From Ferrimonas balearica (GTDB taxonomy: Bacteria; Pseudomonadota; Gammaproteobacteria; Enterobacterales; Shewanellaceae), in contig NZ_JAHVHV010000002.1 of NCBI RefSeq assembly GCF_019802085.1, positions 682,001 to 746,000 of the forward strand: 64,000 nucleotides of DNA, written 5' to 3'. Positions 17,043-26,398 of the stretch are shown here, piece after piece. Made by a program: the position numbers and the translations under genes. A model generated the notes under the pieces. The model saw only the letters and a program-made list of their open reading frames with translations. It ran no database searches and was not told the DNA's origin. How positions within the stretch are numbered: position 1 is the first letter of the stretch; each line of letters begins with the position of its first letter.

Positions 17043-18293
17043 ATGACGTTAGTTGCTATTGGAATCAATCACAAGACTGCCAGCGTGTCGCTGCGGGAAA
17101 AAGTGGCCTTTGGCCCGGACATCCTCACCGACGCCCTCAAGAGTCTTGCTGGCGAAACCCGCACCGGAGAGGCTGTGATCCTCTCTACCTGCAACCGCAC
17201 CGAACTGTACACCAACCAGGTGGAGTCGGAGCGCCTGATTGCGTGGCTTAGCCAGTTCCACAATCTTAATGAAGCCGAACTGCGGGAGTGCGTCTACATG
17301 CACACCGGACAGTCCGCCGTACAGCACCTGTTGCGGGTGTCTGCCGGCCTGGACTCCCTGGTGCTGGGCGAACCCCAGATCCTCGGTCAGATCAAGCAGG
17401 CGTTCTCCGACGCCAAGCAGGTGGGCACCATCGCCCACACCCTGGACCGCCTGTTTCAGCACACCTTCAAGGTGGCCAAGCGGATCCGCACCGAGACCGA
17501 GATCGGCTCCTCCGCCGTGTCCGTGGCCTTTGCCGCGGTCAACCTGGCCCGCCACATCTTCGACGACCTCTCCCAGTCCCGCGTATTGCTCGTGGGCGCC
17601 GGTGAGACCATCGAGCTGGTGGCCCGCCACCTGACCGAGCAGGGCGTCAACAACATGGTGGTGGCCAACCGCACCCTGGCCCGTGCCGAGGGGATGGCCG
17701 CCGAGTTCGGCGCCCAGGCGGTGACCCTGTCCCAGATCCCCGAGCACCTGGCGGAGGCGGACATCGTCATCTCCTCCACCGCCTCGCCGCTGCCCATCCT
17801 GGGTAAAGGGATGGTGGAGAACGCCCTCAAGGCGCGTCGTCACCAGCCCATGCTGCTGGTGGACATCGCCGTGCCCCGGGACATCGAGTCGGAAGTGGGC
17901 GACCTGGAAAACGCCTACCTCTACACCGTGGACGACCTGCAGGGCATTGTGCAGAAGAACATGGCCTCCCGTCTGGAAGCGGCGGAGCAGGCGGAGCTCA
18001 TCGCCCACGAACAGTCCGGCGAGTTCATGAGCTGGCTGCGCAGCCTCGACTCCGTGGCCACCATTCGCGCCTTCCGCGCCCAGAGCGACACCGTCAAGCA
18101 GGACGCGCTGCAGCGGGCCCAGGAGCGCCTCGCCGCCGGTGCCGAACCGGAAGCGGTGATGCTGGAACTGGCCAACAAGCTGACCAACAAGCTGATCCAC
18201 TCCCCCACCCAGGCACTCTCCAAGGCCGCCCGCTCCGGCGACCTCGACAGCCTGGAGCTCTTGCGCAGCGCCCTCGGCATCGACGACAATTAA
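17043..18293 (+). CDS. hemA: glutamyl-tRNA reductase
   Basis: HemA reduces glutamyl-tRNA(Glu) to glutamate-1-semialdehyde, the first step of tetrapyrrole synthesis in this lineage. The protein is 416 residues. The catalytic Cys50 sits in [10 protein letters not shown]. Other motifs are [13 protein letters not shown], the NADPH-binding region [17 protein letters not shown], and DIAVPRDIE. The C-terminal dimerisation domain is helical. It heads the hemA-prfA-prmC cluster, divergent from lolB. A hairpin separates it from prfA. Confidence 0.98.
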   Translation: MTLVAIGINHKTASVSLREKVAFGPDILTDALKSLAGETRTGEAVILSTCNRTELYTNQVESERLIAWLSQFHNLNEAELRECVYMHTGQSAVQHLLRVSAGLDSLVLGEPQILGQIKQAFSDAKQVGTIAHTLDRLFQHTFKVAKRIRTETEIGSSAVSVAFAAVNLARHIFDDLSQSRVLLVGAGETIELVARHLTEQGVNNMVVANRTLARAEGMAAEFGAQAVTLSQIPEHLAEADIVISSTASPLPILGKGMVENALKARRHQPMLLVDIAVPRDIESEVGDLENAYLYTVDDLQGIVQKNMASRLEAAEQAELIAHEQSGEFMSWLRSLDSVATIRAFRAQSDTVKQDALQRAQERLAAGAEPEAVMLELANKLTNKLIHSPTQALSKAARSGDLDSLELLRSALGIDDN

Positions 18294-18320
18294 GTCATTG
18301 CCGATTCCCATCGATTGAAA

Positions 18321-18347
18321 AAAGCGGAAGCCTCGGGCTTCCGCTTT
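18321..18347 (+). terminator. hairpin between hemA and prfA (terminator or attenuator)
   Basis: A perfect 12-bp stem AAAGCGGAAGCC / GGCTTCCGCTTT with a TCG loop lies 27 bp after the hemA stop. Only three T residues follow, so partial read-through into prfA is likely. Confidence 0.65.
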
Positions 18348-18387
18348 GCTATGACGCCACATTCGCTGGCCAAGACAAAGGTATCCA

Positions 18388-19470
18388 ATGAAGCCGTCCG
18401 TATACGCCAAACTGGAAGGGTTGCTGGAGCGCTATGAAGAGGTTCAGGCGCTACTGGGGGAGCCCGAGGTGATCGCCGATCAGACCCGATTCCGCGCCCT
18501 CTCCAAGGAGTACGCCCAGCTTGAGGCGGTGGCCAAGGCCTTTTTGGCCTACCAGCAGGCCCAGGAAGACATCGAGACCGCCACCGAGCTGCTGTCGGAT
18601 CCCGACATGAAGGAGATGGCCCAGGAGGAGTTGGAGGCGGCCAAGGCCCAGACCGAGGCCCTGGAGCAGGAGCTGCAAATTCTGCTGCTGCCCCGGGACC
18701 CCAACGACGACAACAGCGCCTTCGTGGAGATCCGTGCCGGGGCCGGCGGCGACGAGGCCGCCATCTTCGCCGGCGATCTGCTGCGGATGTACAGCCGCTA
18801 CGCCGAGCAGAAGGGCTGGGCCATCGAGCTGATGTCCGCCAGCGACGGTGAGCACGGCGGCTACAAGGAGGTGATCGCCAAGTTCAGTGGCGACGGCGTC
18901 TACGGCGAGATGAAGTTCGAGTCCGGCGGCCACCGGGTGCAGCGGGTCCCCGCCACCGAGTCCCAGGGCCGCATTCACACCTCCGCCTGCACCGTGGTGG
19001 TGATGCCCGAGGTGCCCGAGGCGGAGGCGATCGAAATAAACCCCGCGGATCTCAAGGTGGACACCTTCCGCGCCTCCGGCGCTGGCGGCCAGCACGTCAA
19101 CAAGACCGACTCGGCGGTGCGGATCACCCACTTGCCCACCGGCACCGTGGTGGAGTGTCAGGACGAGCGCTCCCAGCATAAGAACCGCGCCAAGGCGATG
19201 GCGGTGCTCTCCGCCCGGCTGCAGGCGGCGGAGGAGGAGCGGCGCAAGGCGGAAGAGACCAGCACCCGTCGCTCCCTGGTGGCCTCCGGCGATCGTTCCG
19301 AGCGGATCCGCACCTACAACTACCCCCAGGGCCGGGTCTCCGATCACCGCATCAACCTCACCCTCTACCGCCTGTCGGAGGTGATGGAGGGGGACCTGTC
19401 GGCGCTGATGGAGCCCATTCTCCAGGAGCACCAGGCGGACCTGCTGGCGGCCCTGGCAGAGGAGGCCTGA
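18388..19470 (+). CDS. prfA: peptide chain release factor 1
   Basis: RF1 recognises UAA and UAG stop codons and triggers peptide release. The protein is 360 residues. The stop-codon recognition tripeptide PAT is at residues 188-190 and the catalytic GGQ at residues 233-235 ([16 protein letters not shown]). The TGA stop is followed immediately by the prmC GTG, which modifies this very GGQ glutamine. Confidence 0.98.
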   Translation: MKPSVYAKLEGLLERYEEVQALLGEPEVIADQTRFRALSKEYAQLEAVAKAFLAYQQAQEDIETATELLSDPDMKEMAQEELEAAKAQTEALEQELQILLLPRDPNDDNSAFVEIRAGAGGDEAAIFAGDLLRMYSRYAEQKGWAIELMSASDGEHGGYKEVIAKFSGDGVYGEMKFESGGHRVQRVPATESQGRIHTSACTVVVMPEVPEAEAIEINPADLKVDTFRASGAGGQHVNKTDSAVRITHLPTGTVVECQDERSQHKNRAKAMAVLSARLQAAEEERRKAEETSTRRSLVASGDRSERIRTYNYPQGRVSDHRINLTLYRLSEVMEGDLSALMEPILQEHQADLLAALAEEA

Positions 19471-20310
19471 GTGCGCCTGGACGCCTGGCTGGCCCAGGCC
19501 ACGGCCCGCTTGACCGGTCACAGCGACAGCCCCCGACTGGACGCCGAGCTGTTGCTGCTCGCCCGCCTCGGCAAGCCCCGCAGTTTCCTGTTCACTTGGC
19601 CAGATCACCCGTTGTCCGAGGCCCTGGTGGCCAACCTCGAGGGGCTGCTGGCCCGCCGCGAGGCCGGTGAGCCGGTGGCCCACCTTACCGGCGAGCGGGA
19701 GTTCTGGTCGCTGCCGCTGCAGGTCAACGCCCACACTCTGATCCCGCGCCCCGATACCGAAGCGCTGGTGGAGGCCGCCCTGGCCCTGACCCTGCCGGCC
19801 GAGGCCCGGGTGGTGGACCTGGGCACCGGCACCGGCGCCATCGCCCTGGCGCTCAAAAGCGAGCGCCCCCAGTGGCGGGTCAGCGGGGTGGACCGGGTGG
19901 CCGAGGCGGTGGCCCTGGCCCAGCGCAACAGCGAGACGCTGGCGTTGCCCATCACCCTGTACCAGGGCAGCTGGTTCGCCCCCCTGGCGGGCCAGCGGTT
20001 TGATCTTATCGTCTCCAATCCCCCCTACATCGATTCGACCGATCCCCACCTGACCCAGGGGGACGTGCGCTTCGAGCCGCGCTCCGCCCTGACCGCCGAG
20101 GAGTGCGGGCTGGCGGACATCCGCCACCTGGCCACCGAGGCCCGGGCCCACCTGGTCCCCGGCGGGGCGCTGCTGGTGGAGCACGGTTACGATCAGGGCG
20201 CGGCGGTGCGGGCGCTGTTCACCGAGGCCGGTTTCGAGGGGGTGCGCACCGGACGGGATCTGGGCCAGCGCGAGCGCTTTACACTGGGTTTCTGGCAGCG
20301 GAACGCGTAA
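19471..20310 (+). CDS. prmC: protein-(glutamine-N5) methyltransferase, release factor-specific
   Basis: PrmC methylates the GGQ glutamine of RF1 and RF2. The protein is 279 residues. It has an N-terminal helical domain, the SAM-binding motif VVDLGTGTGAIALAL, and the catalytic NPPY at residues 183-186 (IVSNPPYIDS). It starts with GTG directly abutting the prfA stop codon, so the two are translationally coupled. Confidence 0.98.
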   Translation: MRLDAWLAQATARLTGHSDSPRLDAELLLLARLGKPRSFLFTWPDHPLSEALVANLEGLLARREAGEPVAHLTGEREFWSLPLQVNAHTLIPRPDTEALVEAALALTLPAEARVVDLGTGTGAIALALKSERPQWRVSGVDRVAEAVALAQRNSETLALPITLYQGSWFAPLAGQRFDLIVSNPPYIDSTDPHLTQGDVRFEPRSALTAEECGLADIRHLATEARAHLVPGGALLVEHGYDQGAAVRALFTEAGFEGVRTGRDLGQRERFTLGFWQRNA

Positions 20311-20347
20311 CCTAGGCGCAATCACAGACGAAAGGAATTTCAATACG

Positions 20348-20743
20348 ATGGAATGGTTCTACTCCCTCTATCCCGGCCTCAAGCACCTGCACATGACCCT
20401 GATCGCCGCCAGCGTGGGCTTCTTCATCCTGCGCTTTGTCTGGCTGATGGCGGAGTCGCCGCTGCTGGGGCGCAAATGGGCGCGCATCGCCCCCCATGCG
20501 CTGGACACCTTCCTGCTGCTCTCCGGCGTCCTGCTCTGCGTCGCCATCGCCCAGTACCCGGGCACCAGCGCCTGGCTGACCGAGAAGATGATCGCCCTGG
20601 TGGCCTACATACTGCTCGGCGTCATCACCTTCAAGTTGCAGCGGGGCAAGCTGTTCCGCACCTTCGCCTTCCTTGGGGCCCTGGGCTGGGTCTACTACAT
20701 GGCCCGCTTGGCGATGACCAAGACCCCGATCTTGCTCGGCTGA
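20348..20743 (+). CDS. SirB2-family membrane protein
   Basis: This 131-residue protein has four predicted membrane segments (about residues 14-33, 48-67, 80-97 and 104-121). The N-terminus YSLYPGLKHLHMTLIA fits the SirB2 (invasion gene up-regulator) family. Its biochemical function is unknown. Position after prmC is the same as in E. coli, where sirB1 would come next; here sirB1 is absent. AAAGGAATTTCAATACG precedes the ATG. Confidence 0.9.
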   Translation: MEWFYSLYPGLKHLHMTLIAASVGFFILRFVWLMAESPLLGRKWARIAPHALDTFLLLSGVLLCVAIAQYPGTSAWLTEKMIALVAYILLGVITFKLQRGKLFRTFAFLGALGWVYYMARLAMTKTPILLG

Positions 20744-20762
20744 GCCAGTCGGCTAAGGTTTC

Positions 20763-20785
20763 AGGGGCCAGCGTGGCCCCTTTTG
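20763..20785 (+). terminator. terminator after the sirB2-like gene
   Basis: The stem AGGGGCCA / TGGCCCCT with a GCG loop is followed by TTTT. Confidence 0.7.
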
Positions 20786-20819
20786 ACGTTTTTACGATCG
20801 GCTTCAAAAGGAGTATTGG

Positions 20820-22064
20820 ATGTCCGAGGCGATCTTCACCAACCCCGCCACCGTTCTGGGCCTGCTGATGCTGGTGCTCGGTGGGGTGTTCTACACCTCC
20901 CACAGCCCCCACCCGTTCTGGCGCCGCTTCTACCGCTACGTGCCGGCCCTGCTGCTGTGCTATTTTCTGCCGTCGTTGCTCAACACCTTTGGCGTCATCG
21001 ACGGCGACGACAAGTCCCTCTACTACATGGCCTCACGCTACCTGCTGCCCTCGGCCCTGGTGCTGCTGACCCTGAACCTGGATCTCAAGGCGATCGCCTC
21101 ACTGGGCCCTAAGGCGGTGATCATGTTCCTGGCCGGCACCGTCGGCATTGTCCTGGGCGCGCCGGTGGCCCTGATGACCACCTCGGCGCTGTTCCCGGAG
21201 CTGATGAACGGCCACGGGCCGGAGGCGGTGTGGCGGGGGATGACCACGGTGGCCGGCAGCTGGATCGGCGGAGGCGCCAACCAGACCGCCATGAAGGAGA
21301 TCTACGGCGTCGGTGACACCATCTTCTCCGCCATGATCGCCGTGGACGTGCTGGTGGCCAACGCCTGGATGGCGGTGCTGCTGATCCTGGTGCCCCGGGC
21401 GCGGGCCTGGGACAGCAAGCTGGGGGCGGACACCTCGGCGCTGGAGCGGCTGCAGAACCACATGGCCGCCTGGCAGGAGGAGCACGCCAAGATCCCCCTG
21501 CTTAGGGATCTTATGGTGATCCTGGCGGTGGGCTTCGGCACCACCGGCCTGGCCCACTTCGGCGCCGATCTGCTGGCCCCCTGGTTTGCCGAGCACTTCC
21601 CCCAGCTGGAGCGCTACAGCCTGCACTCCGGCTTCTTCTGGCTGATGGTGCTGGCCACCACCTTTGGGGTGCTGCTCTCCCTGACCCGGGCCCACCGCCT
21701 CGAAGCGGTGGGGGCCTCCAAGGTGGGCTCCGCCTTCATCTACGTGCTGGTGGCCACCATCGGCATGCACATGGACATCAAGGCGGTGCTCGAAGCGCCC
21801 CTCTACTTCCTGCTCGGCGCCATCTGGATGATGGTGCACGCCGCCATCATGCTGCTGGTGGCCCGGGCGATCCGGGCGCCGCTGTTCTACATGGCGGTGG
21901 GCAGCCAGGCCAACGTCGGCGGCGCTGCCAGTGCCCCGGTGGTGGCGGCGGCCTTTCACCCGGCCCTGGCGCCGGTGGGGGTGCTGCTGGCGGTGCTCGG
22001 TTACGTGCTCGGCACCTACATGGCGTGGTTCTGTGGGCAGATTTTGCAGGCGTTGGCGGTATAA
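20820..22064 (+). CDS. DUF819 family membrane protein
   Basis: This is 414 residues with about ten hydrophobic segments, matching the DUF819 (YjcL-like) family of presumed transporters. Conserved-looking segments are the glycine-rich GSWIGGGANQTAMKEIYGV near residue 143, with a second near residue 360 (MAVGSQANVGGAASAPVVAAA); these are arranged as in inverted-repeat transporters. The substrate is unknown. It sits where sirB1 is found in the E. coli hemA-prfA-prmC-sirB2-sirB1-kdsA cluster. A good ribosome site (AAAGGAGTATTGG) precedes the ATG. Confidence 0.82.
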   Translation: MSEAIFTNPATVLGLLMLVLGGVFYTSHSPHPFWRRFYRYVPALLLCYFLPSLLNTFGVIDGDDKSLYYMASRYLLPSALVLLTLNLDLKAIASLGPKAVIMFLAGTVGIVLGAPVALMTTSALFPELMNGHGPEAVWRGMTTVAGSWIGGGANQTAMKEIYGVGDTIFSAMIAVDVLVANAWMAVLLILVPRARAWDSKLGADTSALERLQNHMAAWQEEHAKIPLLRDLMVILAVGFGTTGLAHFGADLLAPWFAEHFPQLERYSLHSGFFWLMVLATTFGVLLSLTRAHRLEAVGASKVGSAFIYVLVATIGMHMDIKAVLEAPLYFLLGAIWMMVHAAIMLLVARAIRAPLFYMAVGSQANVGGAASAPVVAAAFHPALAPVGVLLAVLGYVLGTYMAWFCGQILQALAV

Positions 22065-22065
22065 T
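22060..22065 (+). promoter_or_regulatory. candidate -10 element of kdsA
   Basis: A consensus TATAAT overlaps the DUF819 stop codon, 32 bp upstream of kdsA. The -35 is not convincing. Confidence 0.4.
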
Positions 22066-22088
22066 GCGGACGCCGATTCAATAAGTGA

Positions 22089-22949
<861 letters not shown>

Positions 22950-22956
22950 GACACAA

Positions 22957-22984
22957 AAAAGCCGCCCATCGGGCGGCTTTCTTT
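22957..22984. terminator. bidirectional terminator between kdsA and a convergent small gene
   Basis: The stem AAAGCCGCCC / GGGCGGCTTT with an ATC loop has an A run on the left and TTTCTTTT on the right, so it can serve both strands. Confidence 0.88.
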
Positions 22985-22988
22985 TCGA

Positions 22989-23198
22989 TTACTCGGCGTC
23001 GTGCTCGTCGCTGTCGACCTTGGCGACTTGCACCGACGGGCCCACTTCCATGTTGAACATTGACTGGCGAACTTCCGCCAGTTGATCCTGCAGCTGAGCC
23101 TGAACCTCCTGGTTGATCACCTCGTGGTCGAATTGGACCGGCTCCGGTTGCAGAGCGGGGGTGGTGATCAGAGCAGCAAGCAGTGCAATAGTGGACAT
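22989..23198 (-). CDS. small secreted protein of unknown function
   Basis: This encodes 69 residues of unrecognised family. The first 15 residues (MSTIALLAALITTPA) resemble a short Sec signal peptide. The rest is a charged, predicted helical segment followed by an acidic end (VDSDEHDAE). The ATG at 23198 has a strong site AGGAGAAGTCAC; the upstream in-frame ATG at 23222 lacks one. Residues 22-32 (QFDHEVINQEV) resemble residues 68-78 of the secreted protein at 524-826. It is divergent from gcvA and ends at a bidirectional terminator. Confidence 0.68.
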   Translation of the reverse strand: MSTIALLAALITTPALQPEPVQFDHEVINQEVQAQLQDQLAEVRQSMFNMEVGPSVQVAKVDSDEHDAE

Positions 23199-23296
23199 GT
23201 GACTTCTCCTGCCAATCGGCAAAATATGTGTCGGATACGGCGCAAAAATTAGCCTGTTCCGGTGCCGGTTACAAACGAATTAATGTATGATTGGCC

Positions 23297-23311
23297 ATTA
23301 GATAATCTAAT
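23297..23311. promoter_or_regulatory. palindrome upstream of gcvA, probable LysR-type operator
   Basis: ATTAGAT-A-ATCTAAT is a perfect 7-bp inverted repeat around one base, 24 bp upstream of the gcvA ATG and within the intergenic region shared with the divergent small gene. It fits the T-N11-A LysR pattern and contains CTAAT on both strands, the core reported for E. coli GcvA sites. Confidence 0.6.
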
Positions 23312-23334
23312 TAAAAAACGTGAGGTGGATCATC

Positions 23335-24249
23335 ATGTCCAGGCGCCTTCCACCCCTCAATGCGGTCAAGGCATTTGAGGCGGCAGCCCGCCATCTGAGC
23401 TTTACCCGCGCGGCAGAAGAGCTGTTCGTGACCCAGGCCGCAGTCAGCCATCAGATCAAGGCCCTCGAAGAGTACTTAGGATTAAAATTATTTCGCCGGC
23501 GGAATCGATCTCTTCTGTTAACGGAAGAGGGTCAAAGCTATTTTCTCGACATTAAAGATCTCTTTACACAGTTGGCGGACGCCACCGAGCGTCTGCTGGC
23601 CCGCAGCGCCACCGGCTCCCTCACTGTCAGCATGACCCCCTCCTTTGCCATCCAGTGGCTGGTGCCCCGTCTGGCCCGCTTCTCTGAGCTGCACCCGGAG
23701 GTGGACGTGCGGATCAAGGCGGTGGACGAGGACGAGGCCTCGCTGACCGACGACGTCGACGTGGCGGTCTACTTCGGCCGCGGCAACTGGCCGGGACTGC
23801 GAGCGGACAAGCTGCGCAGCGAGTGCCTGGTGCCGGTGTGCTCCCCCCGTCTGCTGCAGGGGGAGCGGCCCCTGCGGGAAGTGGCGGACCTGGCCCGCTT
23901 CACCCTGCTGCACGACATGTCCCGGCGGGACTGGAAGGCCTGGGTCAAGCAGGTGGGGGCCAACCTCAACGTCAACTCCGGCCCCATCTTCAGCCACTCC
24001 TCCCTGGTGCTGCAGGCGGCGATCCATGGCCAGGGGGTGGCCCTGGGTTCCTCGGTGCTGGCCCGACCGGAGGTGGAGGCGGGGCGGTTGGTCTGCCCCT
24101 TCGAGCAGGTGCTGCTCAGCAAAAACGCCTACTACCTGGTGTGCCATGAGAACCAGGCGGACTTAGGCAAGATTGAAGCGTTCCGTGAGTGGATGCTGCA
24201 GATGTTCAGTGACGAGGCCCACAGTGATCTTATCCCCTCTGCCGATTGA
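23335..24249 (+). CDS. gcvA: GcvA-like LysR-family transcriptional regulator
   Basis: This 304-residue LysR-type regulator starts MSRRLPPLNAVKAFEAAAR and has the helix-turn-helix FTRAAEELFVTQAAVSHQIKALEE split over residues 27-50. This is very close to GcvA, which controls the glycine-cleavage operon in response to glycine. The C-terminal effector domain is of normal length. The ATG at 23335 follows GAGGTGGA; the earlier GTG at 23320 lies within that ribosome site. The neighbours DUF423 and rlmM are also next to gcvA in E. coli, which supports the symbol. The palindrome upstream suggests autoregulation. Confidence 0.9.
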   Translation: MSRRLPPLNAVKAFEAAARHLSFTRAAEELFVTQAAVSHQIKALEEYLGLKLFRRRNRSLLLTEEGQSYFLDIKDLFTQLADATERLLARSATGSLTVSMTPSFAIQWLVPRLARFSELHPEVDVRIKAVDEDEASLTDDVDVAVYFGRGNWPGLRADKLRSECLVPVCSPRLLQGERPLREVADLARFTLLHDMSRRDWKAWVKQVGANLNVNSGPIFSHSSLVLQAAIHGQGVALGSSVLARPEVEAGRLVCPFEQVLLSKNAYYLVCHENQADLGKIEAFREWMLQMFSDEAHSDLIPSAD

Positions 24250-24889
24250 CGACTTCCCCGCCGAGCACCGGCTGGACGGCAACCCCGACGCCCCCAACCT
24301 GGTGCTGCTGGCCCACGGCGCCGGCGCTGGCATGGATCACCCCTTTATGGTCCAGTTCGCCCAATTGCTGGCCGGCGACGACATCGCCGTGATCCGCTTT
24401 GAATTTCCCTATATGATCCGCGCCCGGGCTGAGGAGCGCCGCCGCCCGCCGGATCGCCTGCCAAAACTGACCGAGTGCTACCAGGGCTGGATCGACGCCC
24501 TGTCCGGCAGCGGTCGGCGGCTGTATCTGGCGGGCAAGTCCATGGGCGGGCGGGTGGCCACGGTGTGCGGCGCCGAGGCCGAAGCGGCCGGGGTGATCGC
24601 CCTGGGCTACCCCTTCCACCCGGTGGGCAAGAGTGAGCCGGAGAAGTGGCGCTGGGCGCCGGTGTTGGCCTGCACCCGGCCCCTGCTGATATTGCAGGGG
24701 GAGCGGGACACCTTCGGCAGCCGCGCCGAGCTGGCGGCCCATCGCCTGCCGGAGGGGGCGCGCCTGCACTACCTGACGGACGGCGACCACAGCTTCAAGC
24801 CGCGCAAACTCAGCGGCCTGACCGAACACGACAACCTGGCCCGGGCTGCCGAACTGGCCCGCGCCTTTATTCAAGGACACGCATCATGA
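24224..24889 (+). CDS. alpha/beta-hydrolase (KANL3/Tex30-like)
   Basis: This is 221 residues from a GTG start inside the last codons of gcvA. It has an oxyanion-type motif LLAHGAGAGMDHPFM, the nucleophile elbow GKSMGGR (Ser in GxSxG), a strand-then-acid segment LILQGERDTFG, and a terminal histidine motif DGDHSFKPRK. This pattern matches the small KANL3/Tex30-like hydrolase family, whose substrates are unknown. The coding sequence overlaps gcvA by 26 bp and the DUF423 start by 4 bp (ATGA), so the three are one operon. A longer in-frame start (24173) would lie deeper in gcvA. Confidence 0.82.
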   Translation: MILSPLPIDDFPAEHRLDGNPDAPNLVLLAHGAGAGMDHPFMVQFAQLLAGDDIAVIRFEFPYMIRARAEERRRPPDRLPKLTECYQGWIDALSGSGRRLYLAGKSMGGRVATVCGAEAEAAGVIALGYPFHPVGKSEPEKWRWAPVLACTRPLLILQGERDTFGSRAELAAHRLPEGARLHYLTDGDHSFKPRKLSGLTEHDNLARAAELARAFIQGHAS

Positions 24890-25269
24890 GTCGAGTTTTC
24901 CTGCTGCTGGCGGCCCTCTGTGGTCTGCTGGCCACCGGCCTGGGGGCCTACGGCGCCCACGGTCTGCCTGGTAAGGTCAGCCCCGAGCTGCTGGCCAGCT
25001 TCAATACCGCGGTGCAGTACCAGTTTTTCCACGCCCTGGCGCTGATGGCCGTGGCCCTGTGGCTGATGCAGCGCCCAAGCCGGGTGCTGGTGGCCGCCGG
25101 CCTGGCCTTCGTGGTGGGCATGCTCGGCTTCTCCGGCAGCATCTATGCTTTGGTGCTGGTGGGCAGCAAGGGCTTCGGCCCCATCACCCCCATGGGGGGG
25201 CTGACCCTGATGGTGGGCTGGGCCCTGCTGGCGGTGATGGCCCTGACCCAGGGAGGTGAGCGTGAATAA
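24886..25269 (+). CDS. DUF423 family small membrane protein (YgdD-like)
   Basis: This is 127 residues with four predicted membrane helices (about residues 4-24, 42-60, 66-86 and 95-118). It shows the family pattern GAYGAHGLPGK and FNTAVQYQFFHALALM. Function is unknown. The ATG overlaps the preceding hydrolase stop (ATGA). It corresponds to E. coli ygdD, located between gcvA and rlmM. Confidence 0.92.
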   Translation: MSRVFLLLAALCGLLATGLGAYGAHGLPGKVSPELLASFNTAVQYQFFHALALMAVALWLMQRPSRVLVAAGLAFVVGMLGFSGSIYALVLVGSKGFGPITPMGGLTLMVGWALLAVMALTQGGERE

Positions 25270-26329
25270 GGTCCTGCTGCATTGCCGTCCCGGGTTTGAG
25301 AAGGAGTGCGCGGCGGAGATCCAGGACCGGGCTGCGGAGCTGGAGGTGTACGGCTACCCCCGCCTGGAGCGGGACAGCGGCTTTGTGCTGTTCGAGTGCT
25401 ACCAGGAGGGGGACGCCGAGCGGCTGATCCAGACCCTGCCCCTGGCGCACCTCATCTTCGCCCGCAGCTGGTTTGCGGTGCTGGCCGAGCTGTCTGAGAT
25501 GGATCCGGCGGATCGGGTGGCGTCGGTCCTGGCCCACAGCGATGCCCTGCCCAAGTGCGGCAAGCTGTGGGTGGAGAGCGGCGATGGCGACGCCTACCGC
25601 TCCCTGCTCACCTTCTGTCGCAAGTTCACCGTGCCCCTGCGCCAGGCCCTGCGCCAGGCCGGCCTGCTGACCAAGACCGAGAAGGAGCAGATGCCCCGCA
25701 TGCACCTGTTCCTCACCGACAACCAGAACGGCTACCTGGGCTACAGCCGCTCCGACAACGGCGCCGCCCACTTTATGGGGATCGAGCGACTCAAGTTCCC
25801 CTCGGAGGCCCCCAGCCGCTCCACCCTCAAGCTGGATGAGGCGATCAACCTCTTCCTCACCCCCGAGCAGCAGGCCAGTCGGATGCAGTCCGGCATGTGG
25901 GCGGTGGACTTGGGGGCTTGCCCCGGGGGCTGGACCTATCAGCTGGTGCGCCGGGGGCTCTTTGTTCACGCGGTGGACAATGGTCCCATGGCCGACAGCC
26001 TGATGGAGAGCGGCCAGGTCACCCACCATATGGCGGACGGCTTCAAGTTCGAGCCGCCCCGCAAGAACGTCACCTGGCTGGTGTGCGACATGGTGGAGAA
26101 ACCGGACCGGGTGGCCCAGCTCATGGCGGCCTGGCTGGTGCGAGGCTGGGCCAGCCAGGCGATCTTCAACCTCAAGCTGCCCATGAAGCAGCGCTACGTC
26201 AGCGTCTACGAGTCGCTGAACCTGCTGACGGAGATCCTCCACAGCGCCGGGGTCGAGTTCGAGCTGCAAGCCAAGCACCTCTACCACGACCGCGAGGAGA
26301 TCACCGTCTACCTGCACCGTCGCCGCTGA
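25262..26329 (+). CDS. rlmM: 23S rRNA (cytidine-2'-O)-methyltransferase RlmM
   Basis: RlmM methylates the 2'-O of C2498 in 23S rRNA using SAM. The protein is 355 residues from the GTG at 25262, giving MNKVLLHCRPGFEKECAAEI, which aligns with the E. coli start. GGGAGGTGA provides the ribosome site; the GTG at 25256 lies inside it. The N-terminal THUMP-like domain is followed by a Rossmann methyltransferase with SAM motif VDLGACPGGWTYQL and CDMVEKP. The start overlaps the end of DUF423 by 8 bp. Confidence 0.96.
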   Translation: MNKVLLHCRPGFEKECAAEIQDRAAELEVYGYPRLERDSGFVLFECYQEGDAERLIQTLPLAHLIFARSWFAVLAELSEMDPADRVASVLAHSDALPKCGKLWVESGDGDAYRSLLTFCRKFTVPLRQALRQAGLLTKTEKEQMPRMHLFLTDNQNGYLGYSRSDNGAAHFMGIERLKFPSEAPSRSTLKLDEAINLFLTPEQQASRMQSGMWAVDLGACPGGWTYQLVRRGLFVHAVDNGPMADSLMESGQVTHHMADGFKFEPPRKNVTWLVCDMVEKPDRVAQLMAAWLVRGWASQAIFNLKLPMKQRYVSVYESLNLLTEILHSAGVEFELQAKHLYHDREEITVYLHRRR

Positions 26330-26354
26330 GGGGCTAAGGCTCGTCGAACCGGCA

Positions 26355-26384
26355 CAAAAAAGGCTCCCCTCGGGGAGCCTTTTT
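26355..26384. terminator. bidirectional terminator between rlmM and the isocitrate dehydrogenase gene
   Basis: The stem AGGCTCCC / GGGAGCCT has an A run on the left and TTTTT on the right, and lies between convergent genes. Confidence 0.88.
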
Positions 26385-26398
26385 GCTGGGCGCCGCGG

